Part shown: one piece after another, positions 35,466 through 44,643 of the stretch | Layout: every line of letters starts with the position of its first letter | Position numbering within the stretch: position 1 is the stretch's first letter | IMG/VR virus record: IMGVR_UViG_3300047300_000614 | Coordinates: 1 to 54,054 of that record | Direction: 5' to 3' (one strand) | DNA: 54,054 nt | From: a virus | Notes under the pieces: generated by a model | Database searches by the model: none | Told to the model about the DNA's origin: nothing | Seen by the model: only the letters and a program-made list of their open reading frames with translations | Made by a program: the position numbers and the translations under genes

Positions 35466-35509
35466 GACAATAATAATATACAAAAAATATGTGAGGTTTA
35501 AAACTAAAC
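35466..35509 (-). promoter_or_regulatory. Composite promoter-like element B before the 959-aa cargo gene
   Basis: Read on the - strand: palindrome GTTTAGTTTTAAAC (35509-35496), then CTCAC, then ATATTTTTTGTATATTATT. The gap between genes is 55 bases, and this element fills most of it. The same layout recurs at 39021-39065 and 51421-51465. Confidence 0.5.
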
Positions 35510-35518
35510 TTTTATTGT

Positions 35519-38500
35519 TTAGTCTTCACCATAGTAATTAAATGGATAAGCAGATGCTCCATAAGCTCCTCCCATAGGACCTAATAAACTACTAAGTCCG
35601 CTAAGCATTTGTCTTTGGGTTTTAGATAATGAACCATTTGCACCATATGTTGAAGTAGTTCTATTACCTTTTAGCATCTCCATTGCAAACTTACTAGCAT
35701 CTTCTTTACTTAATCCCGCATCCATACCTTTTTTGATTTGCTCAGCTATTGCAGCATATGGATCAGTATTAGAAGATCCTTTACCACTCATGATAAGCTG
35801 AGATATATCAACACCAGGTTTTAATACTTGGAAACCTGTTCTTGGATCAATATCAAAATACTCACTAGTTTTATTTAAAGCATCAAGCTTAGCACGATTA
35901 CCAAAGGCATTCTGATATGCAGCAAGAGTTTGTTTCTCAGCAGCATCTCTCATTGAGAAGTTTTCTAAGTTATACTTATTACTCATCTCAGCTAACATGT
36001 TTGCAGCCTGAGCTTTTTGTGCAAGGTTTTGATTAATAGTTGCTGCATTAACTGCATTAGCTTGATTTGCAATACCAACGTTCTGTGCATTTGTTGCAGC
36101 GTCAATATTTGCAATACCTTCTAATTGCTTACCAGCTATTTGACTAGATCCTGCTAAGTAAGACTGTGGTCTACCAAATGTACGTAATCCTTGGTTCTGC
36201 ATGTTTGCTTGCTCAGCAAGAGCAGCATATTGTCTTGTAGGATCAGCAAATACTGTTTCTGGTAATACATAATCAGGAGCTTGTACAAACGGTGACATTG
36301 TTGGAATACCAGCTCTAGTAATTAAACTCTGAAGAATAGCTGCTTTGTCAGGACGCATCATCCTAGCATTCTTTGGATTATATCCTGCACCTGCACTACC
36401 AGCAGTAGGACCTGTTGGTTGTGTATCTTCTGCAACATCTTTTGCAGCTGGTACATAATCTTCATCTCTAACATATCCAGCTGGTACATTATTTTGAGCT
36501 ACCTCTGGCGGTAACTGAAACTCTTCATTAGGATTAATATCAGAAGGGAAGTATGGATTAGTATACTGTTGTTTTTTTAACTCTTCGTTTTTAAACTGAT
36601 CCCATCTGTAACCTAACTTAGAATCATACATACCACCAATAGGCTTGCCATATTGCTTATGTAACTCATTAATACGAGCTGCTCTTTTTGGATCCTGCAT
36701 GATATACTTCTGTAATGCAAGATTATCTCCAGGAGTTCCGGTGTATCCTATTGATTTAGCATACTCATCCCAAGAAGAACTAGGGAACTTAGAAGCATTC
36801 TTTACACCTGAGTATCTGTCACCAGGCCAAGATTGAAAACCTCTTACTTCTCCACGTTTTTGATACTCAATAAGACCGCCTTCTTCTTTTGCAAAGTTGT
36901 GAGCAAAGACTGCTTTCTTAACCATCTCTGGAGAATACTGATCTTTGTTTGCTAAGATATGCGCAGCAGCTTCTTGAGTGCCCATACCCATACGAGTAGC
37001 TTGAGCTTTAAAGGTACCTTTCTTTGCAGGATCAATATGAATACCACCTTGTTGATACCAAGCATTACCTGAGAATGTTGAACCACCTTTCTTTGCGTAT
37101 TCTGCAGCTTCTGGTTCTTGTTCCATTCCTGGTTGTTCTTGCATACCACGAAGTTGCTCTACCAATTCTGGAGGTAACGCCATCATAGCGGCTTGAGGAA
37201 TACCTTGTGGAAATCCTTTCTTTGATTCTTGAGCTAATGCTAACTGGGCAAGCTTAAACTTGTTGTTATTCATCATCATCTCAGCTGTACGTTTTTGGTA
37301 CTGATCTGCATTTGGATCCTCTAAGATAGCTTTATATTTGTTAAGTTCATACTGTTTAGCTAATTCAGCTGGAGTATATCCTTTCTTTGTAGTTACAGAT
37401 TTACCAAACTGTGCTAATGCTTGACCTTTTAACTTCATACTTTTTGTATCTGAATAGATAAAAGTACCTGGCTTTAAGTTTAATGGTGTACCACCTTGAG
37501 AGTGACGCTTACCGCCAATCTTTGAGTGCTCCATTTCTCCATCACCATCTAAGTCACCATAAGCAGTTTCTCCTCGCTCAGCTTCTAGATTAGCCATATC
37601 TCTTGGTACAGCTTGTAATGTATCTTTTACAGCATAAGGATCTGGTTTACCCATCTCATTATCAATAACACGAGAACCAAGATCTAAACTATGTCCGTAC
37701 TGTCCACCATAAGCCATCTCTCCTAAATCTCCGCCAAACTGGCGAGTTATCATATCATAAGCAGTATTAAATCTACGTATCTGATTATTCGAATTAAGTA
37801 AACCTGGAATAAAGTTTTGTAATAGTTCTGGAGCATGTTTCATACCAGTACCTGTAACATGTTGTACAAACTGACTTGCTGGATTTAAATATTTGTCTGA
37901 TTGAGCAATAGGTGTTATAATATTATGGATTTTACCTGCAATATTTTTAGCTTTTGCAAACTTACCAATGTTAACAACTGCTTTAGCTCCTTTACCTGCT
38001 TTACCAATAAGTGGTAATGCAGAAGCCATTACTAAACCTTTTTCCCAACCTGGCATATTTGGATCATTGTATGCACGATACGCATCATCCCAAGCTGTAA
38101 TACCAGTTGGATCAAATACTTCAGCAATATCTTCTAAAACAGAATCTTCGTTTTGTCCCCCTTCTTGTAAGTGTCTTAAAAACTTAAATAGTGGAGTTGC
38201 TTTTGCTGCTGCAAATCCATCTTTAATAACAGGCCATAAACCTTTAGCTTCTTGATAAGCTTGCTCATATGCTTGATTAGCTGCACTTCTTCCGGCAACT
38301 GATGCAGGAGTAACACGTTTAAAACCAGCTTTAACGTTTTCAATCATCTTACCAAGATCTACTTCGTTATGGATCTTTTTAAGCTCAGCCATTTCACCTG
38401 CTGTATAGTTACCTCTAGTACGAATACTTTCAGCAATCTGCTCAGCTCTTTTAAAAGGATCAATAACTACTCTTGCACCAGCTTGTTTTGCTGCTTTACC

Positions 38501-39007
38501 AACTTGAGTTGCTGCAGTTTTATTAGCATTGTTATATAAATAACTTGCAGTACCCAGTCCTGCTAACGCTGATCCAGCAATACCCATAGGTATATATTGT
38601 GAAACAATAGGTAAATACTGAGACCATGAAGATTCTTCTTGCTCTTGAGGGGTTTCTGGTGCTGTGGCTTTAGGTAAAGTGTTTGGTGTAGATCTTACAT
38701 TACGAATAGGAGTTACCACAGGTCCTTCTTGAGCAACAGGTTGTTGTGCTGCCATTAAGGTATTTAAATCTTGAGTCTTTTTAAGCATCTCAAGCATCTG
38801 TAAGTTCTGTTCAGCAGTTCCTCGATAGTTTTCAATACCAAGGTTTTGAGCTATAGCTTTACGAGCATTGTAGCCAGCATTCTTTGCTTGACCATGTTCA
38901 GCTAAATAGTCATATACCGAAGGATTGTCTACGGGTGGAGTTTGTTGCCCACCAGTTTGATAATAACCATTAGGCTTTGCTGTAACTCTTACTTTATACT
39001 TCTTCAT
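35519..39007 (-). CDS. 1,162-aa virion cargo protein
   Basis: Probable internal virion protein. It opens MKKYKVRVTAKPNGYYQTGG, a short basic start also found in the 761-aa neighbour. Residues ~30-85 hold YDYLAEHG...RGTAEQNLQMLEML, and ~295-350 hold FDPTGITAWDDAYRAY...LPLIGKAGKG; both are repeated in the 1,093-aa neighbour. Near 500-525 lies GGKRHSQGGTPLNL followed by FIYSDTKSM, a motif I recall in other Bacteroidota phage virion proteins. A hydrophobic segment PMGIAGSALAGLGTASYLY (~136-154) could be a membrane span. The Ala/Gln-rich part near 1000-1060 is helical. No enzyme motif is seen. Preceded by promoter-like element A. Confidence 0.7.
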   Translation of the reverse strand: MKKYKVRVTAKPNGYYQTGGQQTPPVDNPSVYDYLAEHGQAKNAGYNARKAIAQNLGIENYRGTAEQNLQMLEMLKKTQDLNTLMAAQQPVAQEGPVVTPIRNVRSTPNTLPKATAPETPQEQEESSWSQYLPIVSQYIPMGIAGSALAGLGTASYLYNNANKTAATQVGKAAKQAGARVVIDPFKRAEQIAESIRTRGNYTAGEMAELKKIHNEVDLGKMIENVKAGFKRVTPASVAGRSAANQAYEQAYQEAKGLWPVIKDGFAAAKATPLFKFLRHLQEGGQNEDSVLEDIAEVFDPTGITAWDDAYRAYNDPNMPGWEKGLVMASALPLIGKAGKGAKAVVNIGKFAKAKNIAGKIHNIITPIAQSDKYLNPASQFVQHVTGTGMKHAPELLQNFIPGLLNSNNQIRRFNTAYDMITRQFGGDLGEMAYGGQYGHSLDLGSRVIDNEMGKPDPYAVKDTLQAVPRDMANLEAERGETAYGDLDGDGEMEHSKIGGKRHSQGGTPLNLKPGTFIYSDTKSMKLKGQALAQFGKSVTTKKGYTPAELAKQYELNKYKAILEDPNADQYQKRTAEMMMNNNKFKLAQLALAQESKKGFPQGIPQAAMMALPPELVEQLRGMQEQPGMEQEPEAAEYAKKGGSTFSGNAWYQQGGIHIDPAKKGTFKAQATRMGMGTQEAAAHILANKDQYSPEMVKKAVFAHNFAKEEGGLIEYQKRGEVRGFQSWPGDRYSGVKNASKFPSSSWDEYAKSIGYTGTPGDNLALQKYIMQDPKRAARINELHKQYGKPIGGMYDSKLGYRWDQFKNEELKKQQYTNPYFPSDINPNEEFQLPPEVAQNNVPAGYVRDEDYVPAAKDVAEDTQPTGPTAGSAGAGYNPKNARMMRPDKAAILQSLITRAGIPTMSPFVQAPDYVLPETVFADPTRQYAALAEQANMQNQGLRTFGRPQSYLAGSSQIAGKQLEGIANIDAATNAQNVGIANQANAVNAATINQNLAQKAQAANMLAEMSNKYNLENFSMRDAAEKQTLAAYQNAFGNRAKLDALNKTSEYFDIDPRTGFQVLKPGVDISQLIMSGKGSSNTDPYAAIAEQIKKGMDAGLSKEDASKFAMEMLKGNRTTSTYGANGSLSKTQRQMLSGLSSLLGPMGGAYGASAYPFNYYGED

Positions 39008-39020
39008 ATTAATATAGTAT

Positions 39021-39065
39021 CTACTCTATAATTTACTAAAATATTGCTAGTTTAACAAGCTAAAC
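39021..39065 (-). promoter_or_regulatory. Composite promoter-like element A before the 1,162-aa cargo gene
   Basis: Read on the - strand: palindrome GTTTAGCTTGTTAAAC (39065-39050), then TAGCA, then ATATTTTAGTAAATTAT and AGAGTAG. The last ~27 bases are almost the same as in element D at 51421-51445 (ATATTTTGTAAATTAT...AGTAG). Just upstream AAACCCTTGAGGTTT could form a small 5-bp hairpin sharing bases with the palindrome. Confidence 0.55.
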
Positions 39066-39074
39066 CTCAAGGGT

Positions 39075-41360
39075 TTAAAGGAACTCAACATCTCCACCCA
39101 TTGCTTTGATCTGCATGATTTGATCTGCTGTAAGTTCATACTCCCCACCTTGTTGCATTAATTCAATATGTAAGTGATCACCTTCATTAATGATATCCTC
39201 TATACCATATTGTCTTTTTATGCTAGGATTTTGGGCTAAGAACTTTGTCAATCGATTGTAAGCTGCTGGGTCAGAAGAGTTTGCACCAATATCAATAGCT
39301 TTGTTTGCATAATGTTTAGATCCTCTCATATGCTTACTATCGTTTCCAGATGAGATTTTTAATCCTGGGAAATAATCAGACATTGCAGAAGCAAATGATT
39401 TCAAGTTAGGATCTAAGTTGTTTGTGTTTACTCCTTTCTTTGTACTTATGTTTTTAGTTAAGTAACTCATTGGAGTTGTACCAAACGCATCTTTTGTATA
39501 CTTACCAGTTCTGATATACTTCTCTGCTCCTTCTGGACCTTGGAAGTGAATCAACATCTTAATCTGATTTGTATCAAGATTAGGATTATATTGTTGTTTA
39601 ATCTTTTGAGCTTTTGGTGTAAGTACATTCTGATCCCAATAATCAAAGTATGCTTCTTGTGCTTTTGGACTATTCAAGAACTGGCTCTTACTATTAACAC
39701 CAGTCACTGTACGGATAGTATCTTTGTGAGTATCCCATAAGAACTGATATTTACCAGCAGCTGAACTTGCAAGTGTACCATCTTTTCTACGAGGTAATGC
39801 TTGGTAGTTACCTAGGCTTTCTCGTTGCGCAATAATCTCTCTTAAGTTTCCTTCCGGTGCTTCATATGAAGACTCTGCTTGTTCAGGAGCTTCTTGAGAT
39901 ACTGACATATCATTTGGTTGTGCCCGCATTGATGAGAAATCAAACTCAGGTGTACCGATACCTATTGTATTAATACCAGCTGCGTCATCAAAAGAGTCAA
40001 CTGTATATTTAGATACTGTATCCATTGATACAGGAACCTCAATACCTTGTTGTGCAAATGTTTGATTTGGTCTAAACATACCATATGAACTTGGTCCTTG
40101 TGAAAAGTTACCTCTGTTCATTGTATCATTATACTGTTGATTCCAAGATGCATTCTGAGCACGTAGCATTTGACGGTTAGCTTCTTCACGCTGATTCTGA
40201 TTCTCTAAAGCTTGCATTTGTGAATATGTATTAAATGCATTGAATACACTATCACCAAAATCAGAAACATAATCATCAGCCTTTTCTACTTTTCTTAAGA
40301 AGTTATTTGCTTTTATTTGCCATGGTGAACTTATCTTTTTACCATCTGCTTTAACTGGATTTGTTTCTTGTTGTTTATTAACAACATATCCGCTTTGTTG
40401 TACTTTAGGCGTAGCAGTATTTGTAGTACCAGTCCAACCTGTTTTCCAATCATAAGTAGGGGCACCTGTTAATTGTGGATTAGTTGTACCAGCAGTTGCT
40501 TGTGTTGTTGATGTAGTACCTGTTGGATTTTGACCTACTATTGTAGGTAGATTAAACTGACCAACTGGTTTTTGTTGAATCTGCAAACTTGGCGCAGTCT
40601 GAATATTATATTGCGGTTTAGTTTGTTCAACTGGCTGAGCAACAGTTTGTTGTTGTACAGGTTGTTGTACTGCTTGTTGCTGTGCAACTGCTTGTGCAAC
40701 TGGTTGTGCAGCAGCTTGCGTAGTAGACTGAGTTATAGACTTTGGTGTTTGATATTGTCCAAAGATACCTAAACGTGGTTTCCATGTAGCATTATACGCG
40801 GTACTAGGCTGACCGTTTACCGTATTGATGTTACGATAGTAGTAATCTCTACCTGCATCCATTAACTTAACACGTTCTTCTAGTGGAAGTGCATCAATCT
40901 TTGCTTGATATGATTTATACAAATTTTCAAACTCACCAGCTTTAGCTCCTTTAGCACGGTATGCTCCACGATCTTGAAGACCATTAGGCATATTTTCATA
41001 TTGACGTACATACTGATCTAGCATGTATAAACGAGCATCTTCACCAGTGTTGTATAAAAAGTCACCTGCACGCTCACGCATACCCATTGGTAGACCCTGA
41101 ACCTTTGGTAAATAATCTTGTTGAAAATAACCTACAGCTTCATCTAAAGTTTTTGGATTACGAGTATGATATCCCCAATCAGAAAGACCTGTTCCAGTAG
41201 GAGATCCGTGTTGATATTCATAATCAAAGATTCTTTTTATCCAACTAGTATTATCTTCTTGTGGAGTCTGGCCATTAAACTCACCTAGCGTTTGTGCTTT
41301 TATTAATCCGCCTTGACGTTTAATATCAGGTTTTGCTAATCCTGTGATACGAATCTTCAT
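39075..41360 (-). CDS. 761-aa virion-associated lysin with lysozyme-like and M15-peptidase-like domains
   Basis: Probable wall-cutting cargo. N-terminal domain (~40-185): FDYEYQHGS...GLSDWGYHT...YFQQDYLPKV...RERAGDFLYNTGEDARLY, resembling a phage muramidase/GH108-like fold, uncertain. A Gln/Ala/Val/Pro-rich linker covers ~215-285. A lysozyme/transglycosylase-like domain begins near IIAQRESLGNYQ (E514 likely catalytic) with SAAGKYQFLWDTH. The C-terminal M15/VanY-like peptidase has SKHYANKAIDIG (H683, D690) and GDHLHIEL (H729, H731). The last ~25 residues (GGEYELTADQIMQIKAMGG...) resemble the end of the 1,093-aa neighbour. The ATG at 41360 is chosen: it follows the neighbour's TAA by one base and opens MKIRITGLAKP; a TTG at 41375 is an alternative. 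Confidence 0.8.
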   Translation of the reverse strand: MKIRITGLAKPDIKRQGGLIKAQTLGEFNGQTPQEDNTSWIKRIFDYEYQHGSPTGTGLSDWGYHTRNPKTLDEAVGYFQQDYLPKVQGLPMGMRERAGDFLYNTGEDARLYMLDQYVRQYENMPNGLQDRGAYRAKGAKAGEFENLYKSYQAKIDALPLEERVKLMDAGRDYYYRNINTVNGQPSTAYNATWKPRLGIFGQYQTPKSITQSTTQAAAQPVAQAVAQQQAVQQPVQQQTVAQPVEQTKPQYNIQTAPSLQIQQKPVGQFNLPTIVGQNPTGTTSTTQATAGTTNPQLTGAPTYDWKTGWTGTTNTATPKVQQSGYVVNKQQETNPVKADGKKISSPWQIKANNFLRKVEKADDYVSDFGDSVFNAFNTYSQMQALENQNQREEANRQMLRAQNASWNQQYNDTMNRGNFSQGPSSYGMFRPNQTFAQQGIEVPVSMDTVSKYTVDSFDDAAGINTIGIGTPEFDFSSMRAQPNDMSVSQEAPEQAESSYEAPEGNLREIIAQRESLGNYQALPRRKDGTLASSAAGKYQFLWDTHKDTIRTVTGVNSKSQFLNSPKAQEAYFDYWDQNVLTPKAQKIKQQYNPNLDTNQIKMLIHFQGPEGAEKYIRTGKYTKDAFGTTPMSYLTKNISTKKGVNTNNLDPNLKSFASAMSDYFPGLKISSGNDSKHMRGSKHYANKAIDIGANSSDPAAYNRLTKFLAQNPSIKRQYGIEDIINEGDHLHIELMQQGGEYELTADQIMQIKAMGGDVEFL

Positions 41361-41361
41361 A

Positions 41362-44300
41362 TTAAATAATATCAAATGTATAACCTTGTCTTTTTAACTC
41401 AAACATCTCTTCAGGAGTTACATCAATCTCTTGCCCTAAACTTAATTGCCCACCATGCTTTTTATCAGGAGTTACGTATAACGACATACCTTGATTATAT
41501 GGAATGTTAGTAAAGTATGGTTTGTTCAAAGTACTTTTACGACAGTTAATACAACCTGCACTCATTCGATTATTCTTAACATTATTGTCTCCAAAAAGTG
41601 GAAGACGTTGTTTTTCTAATGCAACTGGTACACCATGTAATGCTGCAGTAACTGCTCGATTAGGATCTTTAGGATCTGGTATTAATCGTTTATTAGGATC
41701 AATATGCTGCATTGTAAAAAAGTTATTCGATCCATACTGACTAGCAATATCAGCAACCTTTCCTATTTTATTTGTCTTTGTTACTTTATACTCTCCAGAT
41801 GGTGTAGTTCTAACCTTATAAAATATAGGCTGCGCATCTCCTGCATCTGAACCTAATCCAACTTCATCTTGAAGAACTAGATTACCGTCTTCGTCAAAGA
41901 AATACCCGCGGGAGTTTTGCTTTGATACAATACCAAACTTCTTGCCTTTATTAGTATCATGATACTGATTATAATATCCAGCAACGTCTTGCGGAAGAAT
42001 AAAGTCAGTGTTCTTAACCTCATCTTCATTCACATTCAATAGTTTATAAAGCCAGTTACGATTGTCGATTTTATTTGTTACTCTTTGCATACCTTTAGGT
42101 ACTGGTGGCATTTGACGAGATGCTGAAGCAACATTTCTAAAAGGTACAGCTGCTTGAACTCCAGGTGTTGGGAATGCAACATTAGGTCTAACTTGTTGAA
42201 ACCTTTGCTGCTGCCCTTGCAACATCTGCATCATCTTTAAGTTTTGTTCCGCAGAGCCAGTATAGTTACCATTAAAGTATTGGTCAAACATTTTTTTACG
42301 ATTAGCAAAAGAAGCATTTAATCCTCTTTGTGTCATGTAATCATAAATACTACCGCCTTGCTGTAGGTTCTTTAACCAGTTAATACCTTTGTTAAACCAA
42401 CTAGCTTCTTCCATGGCTTCTACAGGTTCATATTTACCAATACCGTTAAGCTGAATACCATTTTTCATATTATCAAATACTAAATAAGAAGGATGACCAG
42501 ATCCAGCACCTGTGCCATGAACTAATTGACCAGGTTCATTAATATATCCTGTATGCTCATATTTTCTAGAACCAGGATAAAGTCTTGGGCCATAATCACC
42601 GGAGTCATTACTCTTTTCTTGAGAAGTTGCTCTTGCTGCTTTACCTTTTGCTTTTCTACCTGAAGCATCAAGACTATTGTTAATACGATTTAGTCCTACT
42701 AAATAACCCGCATCAAGGCTCTGTAAATATTCAGGAACAGCATATGAAGTAGGATCAGGTAATAGTTCTTGATTACTCTCAATCATTCCTTCATAATTAG
42801 GATTTGTCCAAACAACTGGATTTTGATTACCTAGTAACCAAGCATGATTACGACCAAAATCATAACCTTTTGCACGAGCAAAACTAGTAGCAATATCAGC
42901 ACAACCTTTAGCTGTACAAACAAAACGACTGTTAGGATACATTTTATTAAGCATCTCTGCTTTTTCTACCCAGTCTTTATCAATAGTATTATCACCTACT
43001 TCAGGATATATCTTAGCAATATCTATATAACCATCTTTCGATCTTACTTGACCAGCTTTTTGATATTTTTTCATAACTCCGCCATATTGTTTGTATTGAT
43101 CATATGCTTGATAAGCATCAGATCCTCTTCCTATTACTGGTCCATACTTACCAGTAGCTTTTAAAAGTTCAGCTGCAGCTTTTGCATTCCTCTTTTGTCT
43201 TTTAGTAATTGCTAATCCTGTAGAAAGCATATCTACTAATTGACCAAACTTCTTAGCTTTACCTAACATAGGTATTGCACCAAAAGCTTCAAGAGCAGTT
43301 GCACCAGACATTCCTGAATCAATAGCTGATCGATACACATCATCCCAAGAAGATATACCACTAGGATCAATTATCTCAAAGATATTTTCACCAAGTGTAT
43401 CAGGCATTTGTCCTCTATAATTACCAGGACGAACATGTTTTGCTACATTACCTAATCTTGTGTTATCTGGATATGCTATAGTCTGTCCACCCGGTTGCAT
43501 TTTATTTTTACCAGTAACTACGTTAGTACCTTGTTTATATCCATTAGCACCATACCATGTAGCTTGTTCGTCATTAGGGAACTGAATATACTGACCAGTG
43601 TCCATTGCGTAGTTATAAGCAGCACGAGGATCTCTTTGATTTAACCACTCTACAAACTTATTACCTGGACGTTGAACAACAGTAGGATAAGCACGAGCAT
43701 CACCGGATTCCATAAAATGCGTACTTGGTTTTTTAGAACCAGGTAAGAACATCTGTGGAGCATTAGGATTGTACATACGCTGAACAAAGTTCTTGTCCAT
43801 GTTTGCATTATTTACACTATCAACCCACGCTGTTCTATTAGAATCCCATAGACCGCCAAACTGCATCTTAGATTTGATCTTACGTTCTTGCTCTAGCATC
43901 TCCTTAGTAGGTTTTTTACCAGAACCTTTATTAGCACGAATGTTATCCCAAAGACCACGTCTTGAATATGAACCATCCGCTCTACGAATCATCTCACCAC
44001 CATTCTTAAGCTCTGCCATATCTAAAAAAGATTGTGCATTATAAGTAACATTATCACGATTAAAATCAGACATCATTTGTCGCGCAATCTCTGCACGATT
44101 TTGTCGATCTTCTATTTGAGATAATATATCAGCAATACCGTTAACCATCTCACGCTCATCAGATGTCTGACCACCTTCTGCCCAAGTTTTTCTAGCAAAA
44201 GCTCTAAAGAAAGGATTGTTCTCTAGATTCTTTTTATGACGTGCATAGAAAGCTTTCTTACGTTTAGGATCTTTTGGATGTTGACCCATGCTAGAATCGC

Positions 44301-44643
44301 CAAAGTATTTAACAGTACCATCTGGACCAGTAACTTTATGAGTCTTTCCTTTGCGATCATTACTTCGTGTAACAACATATCCACCACTACCCATCATTGG
44401 ATACTCAGTAACATTATCAGCATCAGGATAATAATACTGTTGATCAGGATACATCATTTGTGGTTGCCCTACATTAGGTACACCTAACACAGGATAACTA
44501 ACTGCATCCATAGTAATACTATTAGATGGGATGTTTGTTATCTCACCAGGATGTTGCCATTGGTTTTTCGGAACCTTTAGTTTACTAGGTTTCTTGTTTA
44601 AGTCCTTTGTAATCTGTGATAGTAATGATCTGTTATAACTCAT
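41362..44643 (-). CDS. 1,093-aa virion protein with L,D-transpeptidase-like C-terminus
   Basis: Multi-domain cargo protein. Near residues 95-160: KKAFYARHKKNLENNPFFRA...TWAEGG, a short conserved phage block. Near 215-250: MIRRADGSYSRRGLWDNIRA, which I recall from other phage virion proteins. Near 420-475: IDPSGISSWDDVYRS..., and near 760-810: YDYMTQRG...YTGSAEQNLKMMQML, both shared with the 1,162-aa protein. At ~574-605: VCTAKGCADIA (C581) and GRNHAWLL (H600), a possible papain-like/NlpC-type site. C-terminal domain: H1003 in ALHGVP and NNRMSAGCINC (S1028, G1030, C1031), the HG...SxGC signature of YkuD L,D-transpeptidases. It starts by a 4-base overlap (ATGA) with the muzzle-type gene. Confidence 0.75.
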   Translation of the reverse strand: MSYNRSLLSQITKDLNKKPSKLKVPKNQWQHPGEITNIPSNSITMDAVSYPVLGVPNVGQPQMMYPDQQYYYPDADNVTEYPMMGSGGYVVTRSNDRKGKTHKVTGPDGTVKYFGDSSMGQHPKDPKRKKAFYARHKKNLENNPFFRAFARKTWAEGGQTSDEREMVNGIADILSQIEDRQNRAEIARQMMSDFNRDNVTYNAQSFLDMAELKNGGEMIRRADGSYSRRGLWDNIRANKGSGKKPTKEMLEQERKIKSKMQFGGLWDSNRTAWVDSVNNANMDKNFVQRMYNPNAPQMFLPGSKKPSTHFMESGDARAYPTVVQRPGNKFVEWLNQRDPRAAYNYAMDTGQYIQFPNDEQATWYGANGYKQGTNVVTGKNKMQPGGQTIAYPDNTRLGNVAKHVRPGNYRGQMPDTLGENIFEIIDPSGISSWDDVYRSAIDSGMSGATALEAFGAIPMLGKAKKFGQLVDMLSTGLAITKRQKRNAKAAAELLKATGKYGPVIGRGSDAYQAYDQYKQYGGVMKKYQKAGQVRSKDGYIDIAKIYPEVGDNTIDKDWVEKAEMLNKMYPNSRFVCTAKGCADIATSFARAKGYDFGRNHAWLLGNQNPVVWTNPNYEGMIESNQELLPDPTSYAVPEYLQSLDAGYLVGLNRINNSLDASGRKAKGKAARATSQEKSNDSGDYGPRLYPGSRKYEHTGYINEPGQLVHGTGAGSGHPSYLVFDNMKNGIQLNGIGKYEPVEAMEEASWFNKGINWLKNLQQGGSIYDYMTQRGLNASFANRKKMFDQYFNGNYTGSAEQNLKMMQMLQGQQQRFQQVRPNVAFPTPGVQAAVPFRNVASASRQMPPVPKGMQRVTNKIDNRNWLYKLLNVNEDEVKNTDFILPQDVAGYYNQYHDTNKGKKFGIVSKQNSRGYFFDEDGNLVLQDEVGLGSDAGDAQPIFYKVRTTPSGEYKVTKTNKIGKVADIASQYGSNNFFTMQHIDPNKRLIPDPKDPNRAVTAALHGVPVALEKQRLPLFGDNNVKNNRMSAGCINCRKSTLNKPYFTNIPYNQGMSLYVTPDKKHGGQLSLGQEIDVTPEEMFELKRQGYTFDII

